Origin: Crocosphaera sp.
Lineage (GTDB): Bacteria; Cyanobacteriota; Cyanobacteriia; Cyanobacteriales; Microcystaceae
Length of the DNA: 42,299 nt
Assembly: GCA_030065735.1 (NCBI GenBank)
Contig: JASJDD010000010.1
Location: 1 to 42,299, forward strand
Direction: 5' to 3'
Below the pieces are notes generated by a model. That model was given only the letters and a program-made list of their open reading frames with translations, did not search any database and was not told the origin of the DNA. Shown here one piece after another: positions 7,006-16,269 of the stretch. Position numbers and translations under genes: made by a program. Within the stretch, counting starts at the first letter, position 1, and each line of letters opens with the position of its first letter.

Positions 7006-10000
7006 ATGATGATACAAAGTTCCCTAAACATCCCGAACGGTATTATAACGGAAATTAGTCAGGATTGTCTAGTTTTTCTCAATGCTATTCAAAAACAAGG
7101 GGTTCTTTTTGTCCTCAAAGAACCTGAGTTAGAAATTATACAAGTGAGTGATAATACAGAGCAATTTTTTAGAGTTTCTGCTAGTGAATTATTAAATCAA
7201 AATATTGCTAAACTATTGCGTCCATCAGAAATAGATATTATTCGTGATCGTCTACATCGGGATAATTTAGAGTGGTATAATCCTCTCAAATTATTACTCT
7301 ATTTTGACGAAAAATCTGAAGTTTTTGAAGGATCTTTAAGACGACAACCAGAAGGATTAATCTTAGAATTAGAAGTCGCTGGCTATCCCTATCAAACCTC
7401 TCATTTATCATTTTATCATTTGTTTAGGTCTTGTTATGGAAGAATTAAACAAGGCAAAAATTTAACAGAATTAGGACAAAAAATAGCCCATGAAATTCGC
7501 TATATTACAGGATTTGACCGCGTAATGGTTTATCGGTTTAAAGAAGATAATAGTGGAGTCGTTATTGCCGAAGAAAAAACCCCTAGCCTCAATTCTTTTT
7601 TAGACTTACACTTTCCTGCAACGGATATTCCCCCTATAGCAAGAGAACTTTATCATCATAATTTATTACAACTCATTTCCAATGTAAATGCTGAACCAGT
7701 TGCTCTTATTCCTAATATTAATCCCCGAACAAATCAACCCTTAAACTTAAGTTTATCCTCCCTACGAAGCTTCTCTCCTTGTCATGTCGAATACTTGAAA
7801 AACATGGGGGTTTCTGCTTCGATGTCCTTGGGATTAATTAAAGATAATAAACTTTGGGGTATTATTGCTTGTCATCACTATTCCCCTAAATATATTAGTT
7901 ATGAAGTTCGTAAAACATGTGAATTTCTAGCAGAGTCAGTTATCGATCATTTATTAACGGCTCAAAAAACAGAAAGTTGGCAGCAGCAAGACATCATTAA
8001 ACAGCTACAAATTTATCTCAAAACGCCTGTCAGAGATGAAACAAATCTCTTAAGCAGATTAGTGCATCAAGAAGAACAAAGTTTACTTAACTTAGTTAAT
8101 GCAACGGGGGCAGCTTTATGTTATGGGGATAGTATTAACTTAGTCGGAAAAACGCCTCATAAATCGACAATACGAGATTTAATTATTTGGTTAGAAAGCC
8201 ATCATGACCAAGGAATTTTTGTAACCAATACCCTAAGCAAAGTTTATCCTCAAGGGAAAACTCTTAAAACAGAAGCCAGTGGACTTTTAGCCATTTCTAT
8301 TGTTCTCAATAATATCTCTTATCATATTCTTTGGTTTCGCCCCGAAGTTGTACAAACCGTCGAATGGGCAGGTGATCCTAACCAAAGTTTATCGATTGGA
8401 GATGATGGAAAAATTAAACTATCACCTCGTCAGTCCTTTGAACTTTGGAAAGAAACAGTCAAAACGACAGCGATACCTTGGCAAAGTTTTGAACAAGAAG
8501 CAGCCGAAAAATTAAGGGATGCTTTATTATTAGCAGCTTTGGAATTTTCCCATACAGCGATGGAAAAAGCAGCCCAAAAAGCAGACACTGCTAACCGTGC
8601 CAAAAGTGAATTTTTAGCCAATATGAGTCATGAATTACGCACCCCTTTAAATGCTATTTTAGGGTTTGCTCAAGTGATGCGTCGTTCTCAAATATTAGAT
8701 AGAGAACATCAAGAAAATTTGAGCATTATTACTCGGAGTGGAGAACATTTATTAAACTTAATCAACCAGGTTTTAGACTTATCAAAGATTGAAGCGGGAC
8801 GCATCATCTTTAACCAAACAGAGTTTGATTTTTATCGTCTTTTGGATGACTTAGACGATATGTTTCAGTTTAAAGCAGAAGAAAAAAAGTTACAATTATT
8901 ACTGGAGCGATCGCCGGATGTTCCCCAATATATTCGCACGGATCAAGTTAAATTAAGACAAGTATTTATTAACTTACTCAATAATGCGTTAAAATTCACC
9001 GAAGAAGGAGGGGTTTCGGTACGGGTTCGCGGGGAAACATTGAACTTTGTTGACAGGGATAAAACCACAGAAATAGATAGTTCAAACAGAATAATTGTGG
9101 TGGAAATTGAAGACACCGGCCACGGTATTTCTGAAGAGGAATTAGACCATTTATTTGAACCGTTTGTTCAGAGTCAAAGTGGAAAAGATCACCAAGAAGG
9201 AACTGGTTTAGGGTTGCCCATTAGCCGAAAATTTGTACAATTAATGGGAGGAGAATTAACCGTTAATAGTGAATTAGAACGGGGAACAATTTTCCGCTTT
9301 CATATTCATGCTCAAGAAATTGAACCCACAAAAATAGAGACGCAAAGCCGACAAAAACGGCACGTCATTGGTTTAGCACCAAATCAACCGAAATACCGCA
9401 TTTTAGTGGTAGATGATCGTTGGAGTAATCGGGAATTAGTGATTAAATTACTGACACCATTAGGCTTTGAAGTAAGACCAGCCAATAATGGAGAAGATGC
9501 TATAAAAGTATGGGAAGAATGGGAACCCCATCTCATTTGGATGGACATGAGAATGCCTGTTATGGATGGATATGAGGCAACTAAGCGGATTAAAGCTACA
9601 ATGAAAGGTCAAGCAACAGCTATTATTGCTTTGACTGCTAGTGTATTTGAAGAAGAGAAAGCTGTGGTCTTATCTGCTGGGTGTGATGGCTTCATTCGTA
9701 AACCGTTTAAAGAGTCCGAAATATTTAATGCTATGGAGAAACAGATTGGTGTTCAATTTCTCTATGAAAGCGATGAAAAACCAGCAAAAGAAACCCCAGA
9801 AATTGATGTAGAAAAAGCGATTAATGCTCAAACTATTGCAAATTTATCTGACGCTTGGCTCAGAGATTTAAAACAGGCTATCATTAATATAGATTCAGTT
9901 AGTATTGATAGTTTACTGGCACAAATCAAAGAAAATTATCCCGATCTCGCCCATGCTATTTATCATTTAACGGAGAATTTTGAATATGAAAAATTGTTAA

Positions 10001-10014
10001 GTTTACTTGAATAA
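7006..10014 (+). CDS. Phytochrome hybrid histidine kinase
   Basis: A 1002-aa photoreceptor kinase. Domains in order are PAS (about 20-125), GAF (about 140-310), PHY (about 320-510), HisKA with phospho-acceptor His542 in NMSHELRTPLNA, HATPase with DTGHGISEEEL and GTGLGLPIS, and a receiver (about 800-920) with Asp847 in WMDMRMPVMDG. The GAF domain has FPATDIPPIAREL (the phytochrome DIP motif), and Cys259-His260 in SPCHVEYLKNMG corresponds to the bilin-attaching cysteine of Cph1. I infer a phycocyanobilin-binding red/far-red sensor. AGGAAGG precedes the double ATG. The last roughly 70 residues are helical without a clear HPt histidine. It heads a signalling cluster of four genes. Confidence 0.92.
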   Translation: MMIQSSLNIPNGIITEISQDCLVFLNAIQKQGVLFVLKEPELEIIQVSDNTEQFFRVSASELLNQNIAKLLRPSEIDIIRDRLHRDNLEWYNPLKLLLYFDEKSEVFEGSLRRQPEGLILELEVAGYPYQTSHLSFYHLFRSCYGRIKQGKNLTELGQKIAHEIRYITGFDRVMVYRFKEDNSGVVIAEEKTPSLNSFLDLHFPATDIPPIARELYHHNLLQLISNVNAEPVALIPNINPRTNQPLNLSLSSLRSFSPCHVEYLKNMGVSASMSLGLIKDNKLWGIIACHHYSPKYISYEVRKTCEFLAESVIDHLLTAQKTESWQQQDIIKQLQIYLKTPVRDETNLLSRLVHQEEQSLLNLVNATGAALCYGDSINLVGKTPHKSTIRDLIIWLESHHDQGIFVTNTLSKVYPQGKTLKTEASGLLAISIVLNNISYHILWFRPEVVQTVEWAGDPNQSLSIGDDGKIKLSPRQSFELWKETVKTTAIPWQSFEQEAAEKLRDALLLAALEFSHTAMEKAAQKADTANRAKSEFLANMSHELRTPLNAILGFAQVMRRSQILDREHQENLSIITRSGEHLLNLINQVLDLSKIEAGRIIFNQTEFDFYRLLDDLDDMFQFKAEEKKLQLLLERSPDVPQYIRTDQVKLRQVFINLLNNALKFTEEGGVSVRVRGETLNFVDRDKTTEIDSSNRIIVVEIEDTGHGISEEELDHLFEPFVQSQSGKDHQEGTGLGLPISRKFVQLMGGELTVNSELERGTIFRFHIHAQEIEPTKIETQSRQKRHVIGLAPNQPKYRILVVDDRWSNRELVIKLLTPLGFEVRPANNGEDAIKVWEEWEPHLIWMDMRMPVMDGYEATKRIKATMKGQATAIIALTASVFEEEKAVVLSAGCDGFIRKPFKESEIFNAMEKQIGVQFLYESDEKPAKETPEIDVEKAINAQTIANLSDAWLRDLKQAIINIDSVSIDSLLAQIKENYPDLAHAIYHLTENFEYEKLLSLLE

Positions 10015-10108
10015 ATTAACGTTGTTTGTAGGAGCAATTAATAAATTACTTCTACAACTATTTCTGACTAAAGCTTAAGTAAAATCTCTATTTCTAATTA
10101 CCAAAAAA

Positions 10109-11587
10109 ATGAATGAAGCTAATAAAAATAACAACTCAAAAGGTAACATTGTTGTCGTTGATGACTCCCCCATCAATTTGCGATTAATTGTTGATATGTT
10201 TAAAACAAAAGGGTATGAAGTACGGCCTGTTCCCAGTGGAAAATTAGCCTTAACTGCCATTCAAAATTTTCCTCCAGACTTAATTTTATTAGATATCATG
10301 ATGCCAGAAATGGATGGATATGAAGTCTGTAAACAATTAAAAGCTGATTCCAGAACTAAAGATATTCCTATCATTTTTGTTAGTGCATTAGATGCAGTTT
10401 TAGACAAAGTGAAAGCCTTTGAAATGGGAGGAGTCGATTATGTCAGTAAACCCATTCAAGAAAAAGAACTGTTTGCGAGAGTAGAAACTCATTTACAAAT
10501 TCGCCGACTTCAGCAAAATTTAGAAGAAAAAAATAATAAATTAGCTAAAGCTTTTCAACAGTTAAAACAGGCACAAAGTCAATTAGTTCAGTCAGAAAAA
10601 ATGGCAGCATTAGGACAGTTGGTTGCTGGTATTTCCCACGAAATTAATACTCCATTGGGTGCCATTCGTTCCTCGGTAGAAAATTTAGCAGACTTCTTAG
10701 GAAAAGATATTGAACCCCAGTTAAACTTTTGGCAAACCATTGATTCTAAACAGCAACCTTACTTCTTAGAATTATTAAGATATTCTCCCTTTCAAGGGTT
10801 ATCCAGTCGGGAGAAAAGACAGTTAAAACGAAAGTTAAGAAACAGCTTAGAAACTGCCAATATTGAACAAAGCGATCGCATTGCTGATACGTTAGTAGAT
10901 TTAGGTATTTCAGAACAAGAATTATCATCTGTTTTACCTCTATTTAAACAACCAGACGGCTTAAATATTCTCGATAAAGCTTATCAATTTTTCACCCTCA
11001 GAAAAAGCACTCAAACCATTCAAACAGCCACAGAAAGGGCAGCCAAAATTGTCTTTGCTTTAAAATCATACGCCCGTTATGATTTTGGTACAGAAAAGAT
11101 GGAAGGGGACTTAATTCATGGGATTGAAACGATCTTAACTTTATACCATAATCAAATCAAAAAAGGAGTTGAAGTGATTAAAAATTATCAAGAAATACCT
11201 CCTATTCTTTGCTATCCCGATGAATTAACCCAAGTATGGACAAATTTGATTCATAATGCCTTACAAGCCATGAATTATGAAGGAACATTACAGATTGATG
11301 TTGAGCCAAAGAATGATATAATTGATGTGAAAATTACTGATAGTGGACAAGGGATTCCTAGTAATGTTTTACCCAGAATTTTTGAGCCATTTTTTACCAC
11401 AAAAATTGCAGGAGAAGGCAGTGGTTTAGGGTTAGATATTGTCAAACGAATTATCGAAAAACACGACGGACAAATCAGCGTTGATTCTCTGCCAGGACAA
11501 ACAACTTTTACCGTATCTATTCCGATGATAACCCAAGAAAATACTGATAGTAATTCTCAAATTAAACAATTACAAATCTCCCAATAA
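10109..11587 (+). CDS. Receiver-histidine kinase (REC-HisKA-HATPase)
   Basis: A 492-aa cytosolic protein. The N-terminal receiver reads NIVVVDDSPINLRLIVDMFK, with the phosphorylatable Asp in ILLDIMMPEMDGYE and Lys in YVSKPIQEKEL. A coiled coil of about 35 residues follows (QNLEEKNNKLAKAFQQLKQA). The HisKA box is QLVAGISHEINTPLGAI and the HATPase has DSGQGIPSNVLPRIFEPFF and GSGLGLDIVKRI. A roughly 130-residue helical insert between HisKA and HATPase is common in cyanobacterial kinases of this kind. It has no membrane segment and probably passes phosphate between the phytochrome kinase and the following receivers. The gap to the next gene is 23 bp. Confidence 0.9.
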   Translation: MNEANKNNNSKGNIVVVDDSPINLRLIVDMFKTKGYEVRPVPSGKLALTAIQNFPPDLILLDIMMPEMDGYEVCKQLKADSRTKDIPIIFVSALDAVLDKVKAFEMGGVDYVSKPIQEKELFARVETHLQIRRLQQNLEEKNNKLAKAFQQLKQAQSQLVQSEKMAALGQLVAGISHEINTPLGAIRSSVENLADFLGKDIEPQLNFWQTIDSKQQPYFLELLRYSPFQGLSSREKRQLKRKLRNSLETANIEQSDRIADTLVDLGISEQELSSVLPLFKQPDGLNILDKAYQFFTLRKSTQTIQTATERAAKIVFALKSYARYDFGTEKMEGDLIHGIETILTLYHNQIKKGVEVIKNYQEIPPILCYPDELTQVWTNLIHNALQAMNYEGTLQIDVEPKNDIIDVKITDSGQGIPSNVLPRIFEPFFTTKIAGEGSGLGLDIVKRIIEKHDGQISVDSLPGQTTFTVSIPMITQENTDSNSQIKQLQISQ

Positions 11588-11610
11588 TTAACAATTAGGA
11601 GTTATTAATT

Positions 11611-12006
11611 ATGGCTAAACCAGTAATTTTATGTGTTGATGATGAGAAAGTTATTTTAGATAGTCTCAAAATTCAACTTAAAAAAGAATTCCAAGATAGT
11701 TACCTTTATGAAGCAGCAGAAAGTGCCGATGAAGCCTTAGAAATTATTGAAGAATTACAAGAAGATGATATTACCATTTTAGTCATTGTATCGGATTGGT
11801 TAATGCCAGGAATGAAAGGAGATGAATTCTTAATCGAAGTTCATAAACGCTTTCCAAAAATCATCAAAATTATGTTAACCGGTCAAGCAGATGAAAAATC
11901 AGTAGAAGAAGCAAAAAAATATGCAAATTTACACAGTTGTTTACATAAACCTTGGAATAATGAAGAGTTAATCGAGAATATAAAATCTGGTTTATCTCAT
12001 AGATAA
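11611..12006 (+). CDS. Single-domain response regulator
   Basis: A 131-aa stand-alone receiver with no output domain. Key residues are the acidic pair in LCVDDEKVILDSLKIQLKKE, the phospho-acceptor Asp in VSDWLMPGMKGDEF, Thr in IMLTGQAD, and Lys in LHKPWNNEEL. The HKPW ending is typical of receivers allied to HD-GYP and GGDEF proteins. TAGGAG lies 11 bp before the ATG. The receiver resembles that of the next gene, suggesting duplication, and it may act as a phosphate shuttle or sink. Confidence 0.88.
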   Translation: MAKPVILCVDDEKVILDSLKIQLKKEFQDSYLYEAAESADEALEIIEELQEDDITILVIVSDWLMPGMKGDEFLIEVHKRFPKIIKIMLTGQADEKSVEEAKKYANLHSCLHKPWNNEELIENIKSGLSHR

Positions 12007-12043
12007 TTAGCTATAATTAGATAAGATATTTCTATTGTTACCT

Positions 12044-13144
12044 ATGTCTCCTGATCTCAACGAAGTGATAAAAATTGATGACGATAAACCCATTATCATT
12101 TGTATTGATGATGAAATGACTGTCTTAGATAGTTTAAAAATTGAACTTAAAAAAGCCTTGGGTGATGAGTATATTATCGAAACCGCAGAAGGGGGAGAAG
12201 ATGCTTTAGAATTAATGGAAGATTTAATTGCAGATGGCTGTCAAGTAGCCCTAGTTTTATCTGATTATATCATGCCAGATATCAAAGGAGATGAAGTTTT
12301 AAAACGTATTCATGAAATGTCTCCTAATACCCTGAAAATAATGTTAACGGGTCATGCAAATTTAGAAGCAGTCAGTAATGCTATAAAACACGCCAGACTT
12401 TATCGTTATGTTCCTAAACCTTGGCAGTCAGAAGACTTAAAATTAACCGTTGTGGAAGCCTTACATAGTTATTTACAAGATCAAAAATTAGTTGAACAAA
12501 GAGTACAATTAAAAAAACTGAATCAAAAGTTAGAAAAATTAATTTATGATCAATCTAAAATCATTGCTGAACGAACCGCTGAACTCGAACAGGCCAATGC
12601 TAAACTGAAACAAGTCAATCAAGAATTAGAACAATTAGCCATTTTAGACCCCTTATTAGAAATTGCCAACCGTCGCCGTTTTGATGAATATTTACAACAG
12701 GAATGGGAGAGATTATGTCGAGAAAGACGTTATTTATCGTTAATTTTAGCTGATGTGGATTATTTCAAACAATACAACGATGAATATCAACATCAAGCTG
12801 GGGATCATTGTTTAATTGCTATTGCTAAAACTATAGAAAGAAGCTTAAGAAGACCGGCTGATTTAGTTTCCCGTTATGGAGGAGAAGAATTAGTTATTGT
12901 TTTACCCAATACTACCCCAGAAGGTGCAGTAAAAGTTGCCGAAAAAATACAAGAAGAAATTGCTTTATTAAAAATACCTCATCTTCGCTCAAAAGTGAGT
13001 GATTATGTGACAATTAGTATGGGGATAGGCAGCATGATTCCCATCAAGGGTTGTTCTCCTTTAATGTTAGTTAATATTGCTGATAAATGTCTCTACAAAG
13101 CCAAAGATAAGGGACGAAATTGTTTTTTCTTAGACGTGATTTAG
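12044..13144 (+). CDS. Response-regulator diguanylate cyclase (REC-GGDEF)
   Basis: The frame is open from a TTG at 12035, but the ATG at 12044 is the likelier start, giving 366 aa. The receiver has ICIDDEMTVLDSLKIELKKA, the acceptor Asp in VLSDYIMPDIKGDE and Lys in YVPKPWQSEDL. A coiled-coil linker (about 145-200) leads to a GGDEF domain with ADVDYFKQYND and the active-site loop RYGGEELVIVLP. RPAD five residues before GGEEL matches the allosteric c-di-GMP inhibition site. Both catalysis and feedback inhibition are therefore plausible. It should make c-di-GMP when phosphorylated by a kinase of this cluster, possibly linking light to surface behaviour. Confidence 0.9.
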   Translation: MSPDLNEVIKIDDDKPIIICIDDEMTVLDSLKIELKKALGDEYIIETAEGGEDALELMEDLIADGCQVALVLSDYIMPDIKGDEVLKRIHEMSPNTLKIMLTGHANLEAVSNAIKHARLYRYVPKPWQSEDLKLTVVEALHSYLQDQKLVEQRVQLKKLNQKLEKLIYDQSKIIAERTAELEQANAKLKQVNQELEQLAILDPLLEIANRRRFDEYLQQEWERLCRERRYLSLILADVDYFKQYNDEYQHQAGDHCLIAIAKTIERSLRRPADLVSRYGGEELVIVLPNTTPEGAVKVAEKIQEEIALLKIPHLRSKVSDYVTISMGIGSMIPIKGCSPLMLVNIADKCLYKAKDKGRNCFFLDVI

Positions 13145-13165
13145 GTGTTAGTTAATTAATAATCA

Positions 13166-13405
13166 TTAATTTTTCTTTAACCATCTATAAGCGATCAAAC
13201 TGATAAAATAACCCATCATAATACTAATAATAATAGTAACACTTGTTCCTAACCATAAACTGGTTAAAGATGGGTTTTGTTGTGTCGGTTCAAGGTATTG
13301 GGAAATCGTTTTTGTCAAGGGTTCAGTTAATAGTTGTCCTACGGCGATCGCAGTTCCGATTCCTGTGAAAATTTGACCGAGTTGTGCTTCTCTTTGGGTG
13401 TACAT
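13166..13405 (-). CDS. Small two-helix membrane protein whose start codon lies in the transposon end
   Basis: A 79-aa ORF with hydrophobic stretches around residues 10-25 (IFTGIGTAIAVGQLL) and 48-70 (SLWLGTSVTIIISIMMGYFI), ending in a basic tail (YRWLKKN). The first residues (Met-Tyr and the first base of Thr) come from the transposon terminal TGTACA. Host-derived sequence begins only at 13398, so the native 5' end has been replaced or cut off. I do not recognise the family. It could be a truncated chromosomal gene that still has an open frame. Confidence 0.5.
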   Translation of the reverse strand: MYTQREAQLGQIFTGIGTAIAVGQLLTEPLTKTISQYLEPTQQNPSLTSLWLGTSVTIIISIMMGYFISLIAYRWLKKN

Positions 13406-13629
13406 TCACTAATTAAACGTCGCAACTTAACAGATTAATGTCGCAAAATAAATAAGCTATAAACCTTATCTACAGGCATTTTAGCAAGTTTTATTAGCCG
13501 TATCCGATCATCGTTGAATTTAACACATAATCTGTCGCAACTAAGATTTTTAATATTTTATATGTCGTTTATTTAGAGACTTGATCGAATTTCTAGTTTA
13601 AACTTCTTCATACATTAATTGTCGTTTCT
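13399..13629 (+). repeat. Transposon left end with about five TnsB-binding repeats
   Basis: After TGTACA, copies of a roughly 21-bp motif ending in TTAAnnGTCGC or TTAATGTCG occur at about 13404-13423, 13424-13444, 13519-13539, 13547-13569 and 13609-13629. Spacing is tight for the first two and wider for the rest, as in other V-K elements. The last copy overlaps the predicted tnsB promoter. Confidence 0.85.
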
Positions 13630-13656
13630 TGGAAACAGAGTCTATACTGTGTATAG
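13619..13656 (+). promoter_or_regulatory. Predicted tnsB promoter with palindromic operator
   Basis: TTGTCG (13619-13624) and TATACT (13643-13648), 18 bp apart, form a sigma70-like promoter about 28 bp before the tnsB ATG. The -10 lies in a perfect palindrome, CTATAC-TGT-GTATAG (13642-13656). The -35 lies in the innermost TnsB-binding repeat. Binding of TnsB or a regulator here could repress transposase expression. This is inference only. Confidence 0.5.
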
Positions 13657-13683
13657 TTCGCTGGTTTGGTTCTGTGCTGATTC

Positions 13684-15387
13684 ATGTCTCCTTCTGTTTC
13701 TATTCCAGATGATAATCCTCACTCCCATCGACTTCCTTCCGATGAGATGATTACTGATGAAGTCAAGGCGAAAATGGACATTATCCAGAGTCTCATTGAA
13801 CCTTGCGATCGCATTACTTATCGTCAACGCAAAGAACAAGCAGCCAAGAAATTAGGCGTGACGATTCGTAGCGTAGAACGACTACTCAAAAAATACCGTG
13901 AGCAAGGATTAATAGCACTGGTAAATACCCGTTCAGATAAAGGAAAAACGCGTATTGATAATGAATGGAAAGAATTTATTCTTAACACTTATAAAGAGGG
14001 AAACAAAGGCAGTAAACGGATAACCCGACATCAAGTGTTTCTCAAAGTAAAAGGGAGAGCCAAACAACTTGGATTAAAAACAGAAGAATTTCCTAGCCAT
14101 CAGACTGTTTATCGAATTTTAGACAAATTTATCGAAGAAAATGAACTAAAGAAAAAAGCCAGAAGTCCAGGATATTCAGGTTCTCGCTTAACTCATATCA
14201 CCCGTGATGGACGAGAATTAGAAGTAGAAGGGAGTAATGATGTTTGGCAATGTGACCATACTCGTCTAGATATCAGATTAGTCGATGAATTCGGTGTTTT
14301 GAGCCGTCCTTGGTTAACCATTATTATTGATTCCTATTCTCGTTGTGTGATGGGCTTTTTTTTAGGATTTTATGCCCCTAGTTCCCATGTCGATGCCTTA
14401 GCGTTACGTCACGCCATTTTACCCAAATCCTACAGTTCAGACTATCAGTTAAAAAATGAGTGGAATACTTATGGAATTCCGACTTACTACTATACTGATG
14501 GGGGTAAAGATTTCAGATCAATTCATGTTACTGAACAAGTAGCTGTTTCCTTGGGGTTTAACTGTTTTTTGAGAAGTCGACCTTCTGATGGGGGAATTGT
14601 CGAACGTTTCTTCAAAACCCTCAATAATAGCGTCTTATGTGAATTGCCTGGATATACAGGTTCAAATGTGCAGGAAAGACCGAAAAATGTTGATAAATAT
14701 GCTTGTTTAACCCTAAAAGACTTAGAAAAAATTTTGGTTAAATACATTGTTGATGAGCATAATCAAAAGCCTGATGCTCGCATGAAAAATCAGAGTCGCA
14801 TCGCCCGTTGGGAAGCAGGATTACCAACAGAACCCTATCTTTATGATGAACGAGAACTGGATATTGCATTGATGAAAGAAGCCAAAAGAACGCTTCAAAA
14901 ATCGGGAACGTTGCAATTTGAGAATTTAACCTATCGTTCTTCCTTATTGAGAGGTCGTGAAGGGGAAAGAGTTTCCATTCGCTATGACCCTGATGATATT
15001 ACTACCATTCTCGTTTATGAGTATTTAGATGATGGGACAGAAGCCTTTTTAGATTATGCTCATGCTCAAAATTTAGAAACTGAAAAACTGTCCTACCGAG
15101 AACTCAAAGCGATTAATAAAAAACTCAATCAAGAGGAAGAAGCGATTAACAATGATAAGGTTTTAGATGCCATGATGGAGCGCATGGAAATGACTGAGAA
15201 GTTAGTCAAGAAAAATCGCCAACAACGTCAGCAAAATGCTCACGAAAAGGTAAATTCTCGTCCATCAGTTACTGAAAAACTCTCTATTCCTGAACCCGAT
15301 GAAGATAACTCGAATGAGGAGTTAGAAGATCAACCTTTACCGACTTATAAGATTCAGTATATGGATGATTTATTTGAAGATGATTAG
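13684..15387 (+). CDS. tnsB: TnsB transposase (DDE family) of a type V-K CAST
   Basis: A 567-aa Mu/Tn7-type DDE integrase that binds the transposon ends and performs strand transfer. An N-terminal helix-turn-helix part (about 45-150, including VTIRSVERLLKKYREQGLIA) precedes the RNase H-fold core. Catalytic residues are Asp191 in WQCDHTRLDI, Asp272 in YYTDGGKDF and Glu307 in GGIVERFFKTLN. A C-terminal beta-barrel and a long charged tail (about 465-567) follow. The tail, which ends TYKIQYMDDLFEDD, is where TnsB contacts TnsC in homologues. The length is close to ShCAST TnsB. It is the first gene of tnsB-tnsC-tniQ. With no TnsA, only the 3' ends are cut. Confidence 0.96.
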   Translation: MSPSVSIPDDNPHSHRLPSDEMITDEVKAKMDIIQSLIEPCDRITYRQRKEQAAKKLGVTIRSVERLLKKYREQGLIALVNTRSDKGKTRIDNEWKEFILNTYKEGNKGSKRITRHQVFLKVKGRAKQLGLKTEEFPSHQTVYRILDKFIEENELKKKARSPGYSGSRLTHITRDGRELEVEGSNDVWQCDHTRLDIRLVDEFGVLSRPWLTIIIDSYSRCVMGFFLGFYAPSSHVDALALRHAILPKSYSSDYQLKNEWNTYGIPTYYYTDGGKDFRSIHVTEQVAVSLGFNCFLRSRPSDGGIVERFFKTLNNSVLCELPGYTGSNVQERPKNVDKYACLTLKDLEKILVKYIVDEHNQKPDARMKNQSRIARWEAGLPTEPYLYDERELDIALMKEAKRTLQKSGTLQFENLTYRSSLLRGREGERVSIRYDPDDITTILVYEYLDDGTEAFLDYAHAQNLETEKLSYRELKAINKKLNQEEEAINNDKVLDAMMERMEMTEKLVKKNRQQRQQNAHEKVNSRPSVTEKLSIPEPDEDNSNEELEDQPLPTYKIQYMDDLFEDD

Positions 15388-15393
15388 GAGTAA

Positions 15394-16269
15394 ATGATGA
15401 CTGATTTTTCGGTAATTGACAAGTTAGCAGCAGAATTTGGTGGCTTTGCTACACCTAGTCCTGAAATTCAAGCAGAGATTCAACGGTTGAGTCGTCAGCC
15501 TTATTTAGAATATGAACAGGTGAAAAAGTGTCATGGCTGGCTTTATGAATTGGTACTCTCTCGAATGACGGGTTTATTAGTAGGAGATTCTCGATCAGGC
15601 AAGACAGTGACTTGTAAATCTTTTGCTAAAAGATACAATAAAATAAAAACAGGAAATAAAAAAAGAATTAAACCCATTGTTTATATTCAATGCCCCCAAA
15701 ATTGCGGGGCAAGAGAGTTTTTTACCAAGATTTTAAAAGCTTTAAATAAACCCAAAAATGGCAATGTTTCTGATTTACGAGAGCGAACGTTAGATGGGTT
15801 ACAAATTCATGAATGTGAGATGTTAATCATTGATGAAGCCAATCATCTCAAACAGGAAACATTTGCCGAGGTAAGGCACGTTTATGATGAAGAAGAGTTA
15901 AATATGGCCGTGTTGCTGGTGGGAACAAGACACCGCTTAGAAGCCGTTGTTAAGCGAGATGAACAGGTACTTAATCGTTTTATGGAACAATATGAATTAG
16001 ATCGTTTAGATGATAAGGAATTTAAGCAACTCATTAAGATTTGGGAGCAAAATATCCTATGCTTACCTGAAGCGTCTAATTTAGATACTGGGGACAATTT
16101 AAAGCTACTCAAGAAAACAACTCGTAAGTTAATTGGTCGTTTAGATATGATTTTGCGGAAGTCTGCGATTCGTGCGTTACGAGAAGGACAACAAAGTATC
16201 TCACCAGAGATTTTACAACAGGTGATTAGCTCAATTAAATGGTCTGAGGGTAGAAGAAGAAATGGATAA
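15394..16269 (+). CDS. tnsC: TnsC AAA+ regulator of a type V-K CAST
   Basis: A 291-aa AAA+ ATPase. Walker A is GDSRSGKT (64-71), Walker B is CEMLIIDEANHL (DEA at 147-149), and a sensor-like segment VLLVGTRHRLEAVVKRDEQV follows. In V-K systems TnsC forms helical filaments on target DNA next to Cas12k-TniQ, recruits TnsB and sets the insertion distance. The start lies 6 bp after the tnsB stop, with GGAG of TTAGGAG as ribosome-binding site. The end overlaps tniQ by 8 bp, so the three genes are coupled. Confidence 0.95.
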   Translation: MMTDFSVIDKLAAEFGGFATPSPEIQAEIQRLSRQPYLEYEQVKKCHGWLYELVLSRMTGLLVGDSRSGKTVTCKSFAKRYNKIKTGNKKRIKPIVYIQCPQNCGAREFFTKILKALNKPKNGNVSDLRERTLDGLQIHECEMLIIDEANHLKQETFAEVRHVYDEEELNMAVLLVGTRHRLEAVVKRDEQVLNRFMEQYELDRLDDKEFKQLIKIWEQNILCLPEASNLDTGDNLKLLKKTTRKLIGRLDMILRKSAIRALREGQQSISPEILQQVISSIKWSEGRRRNG

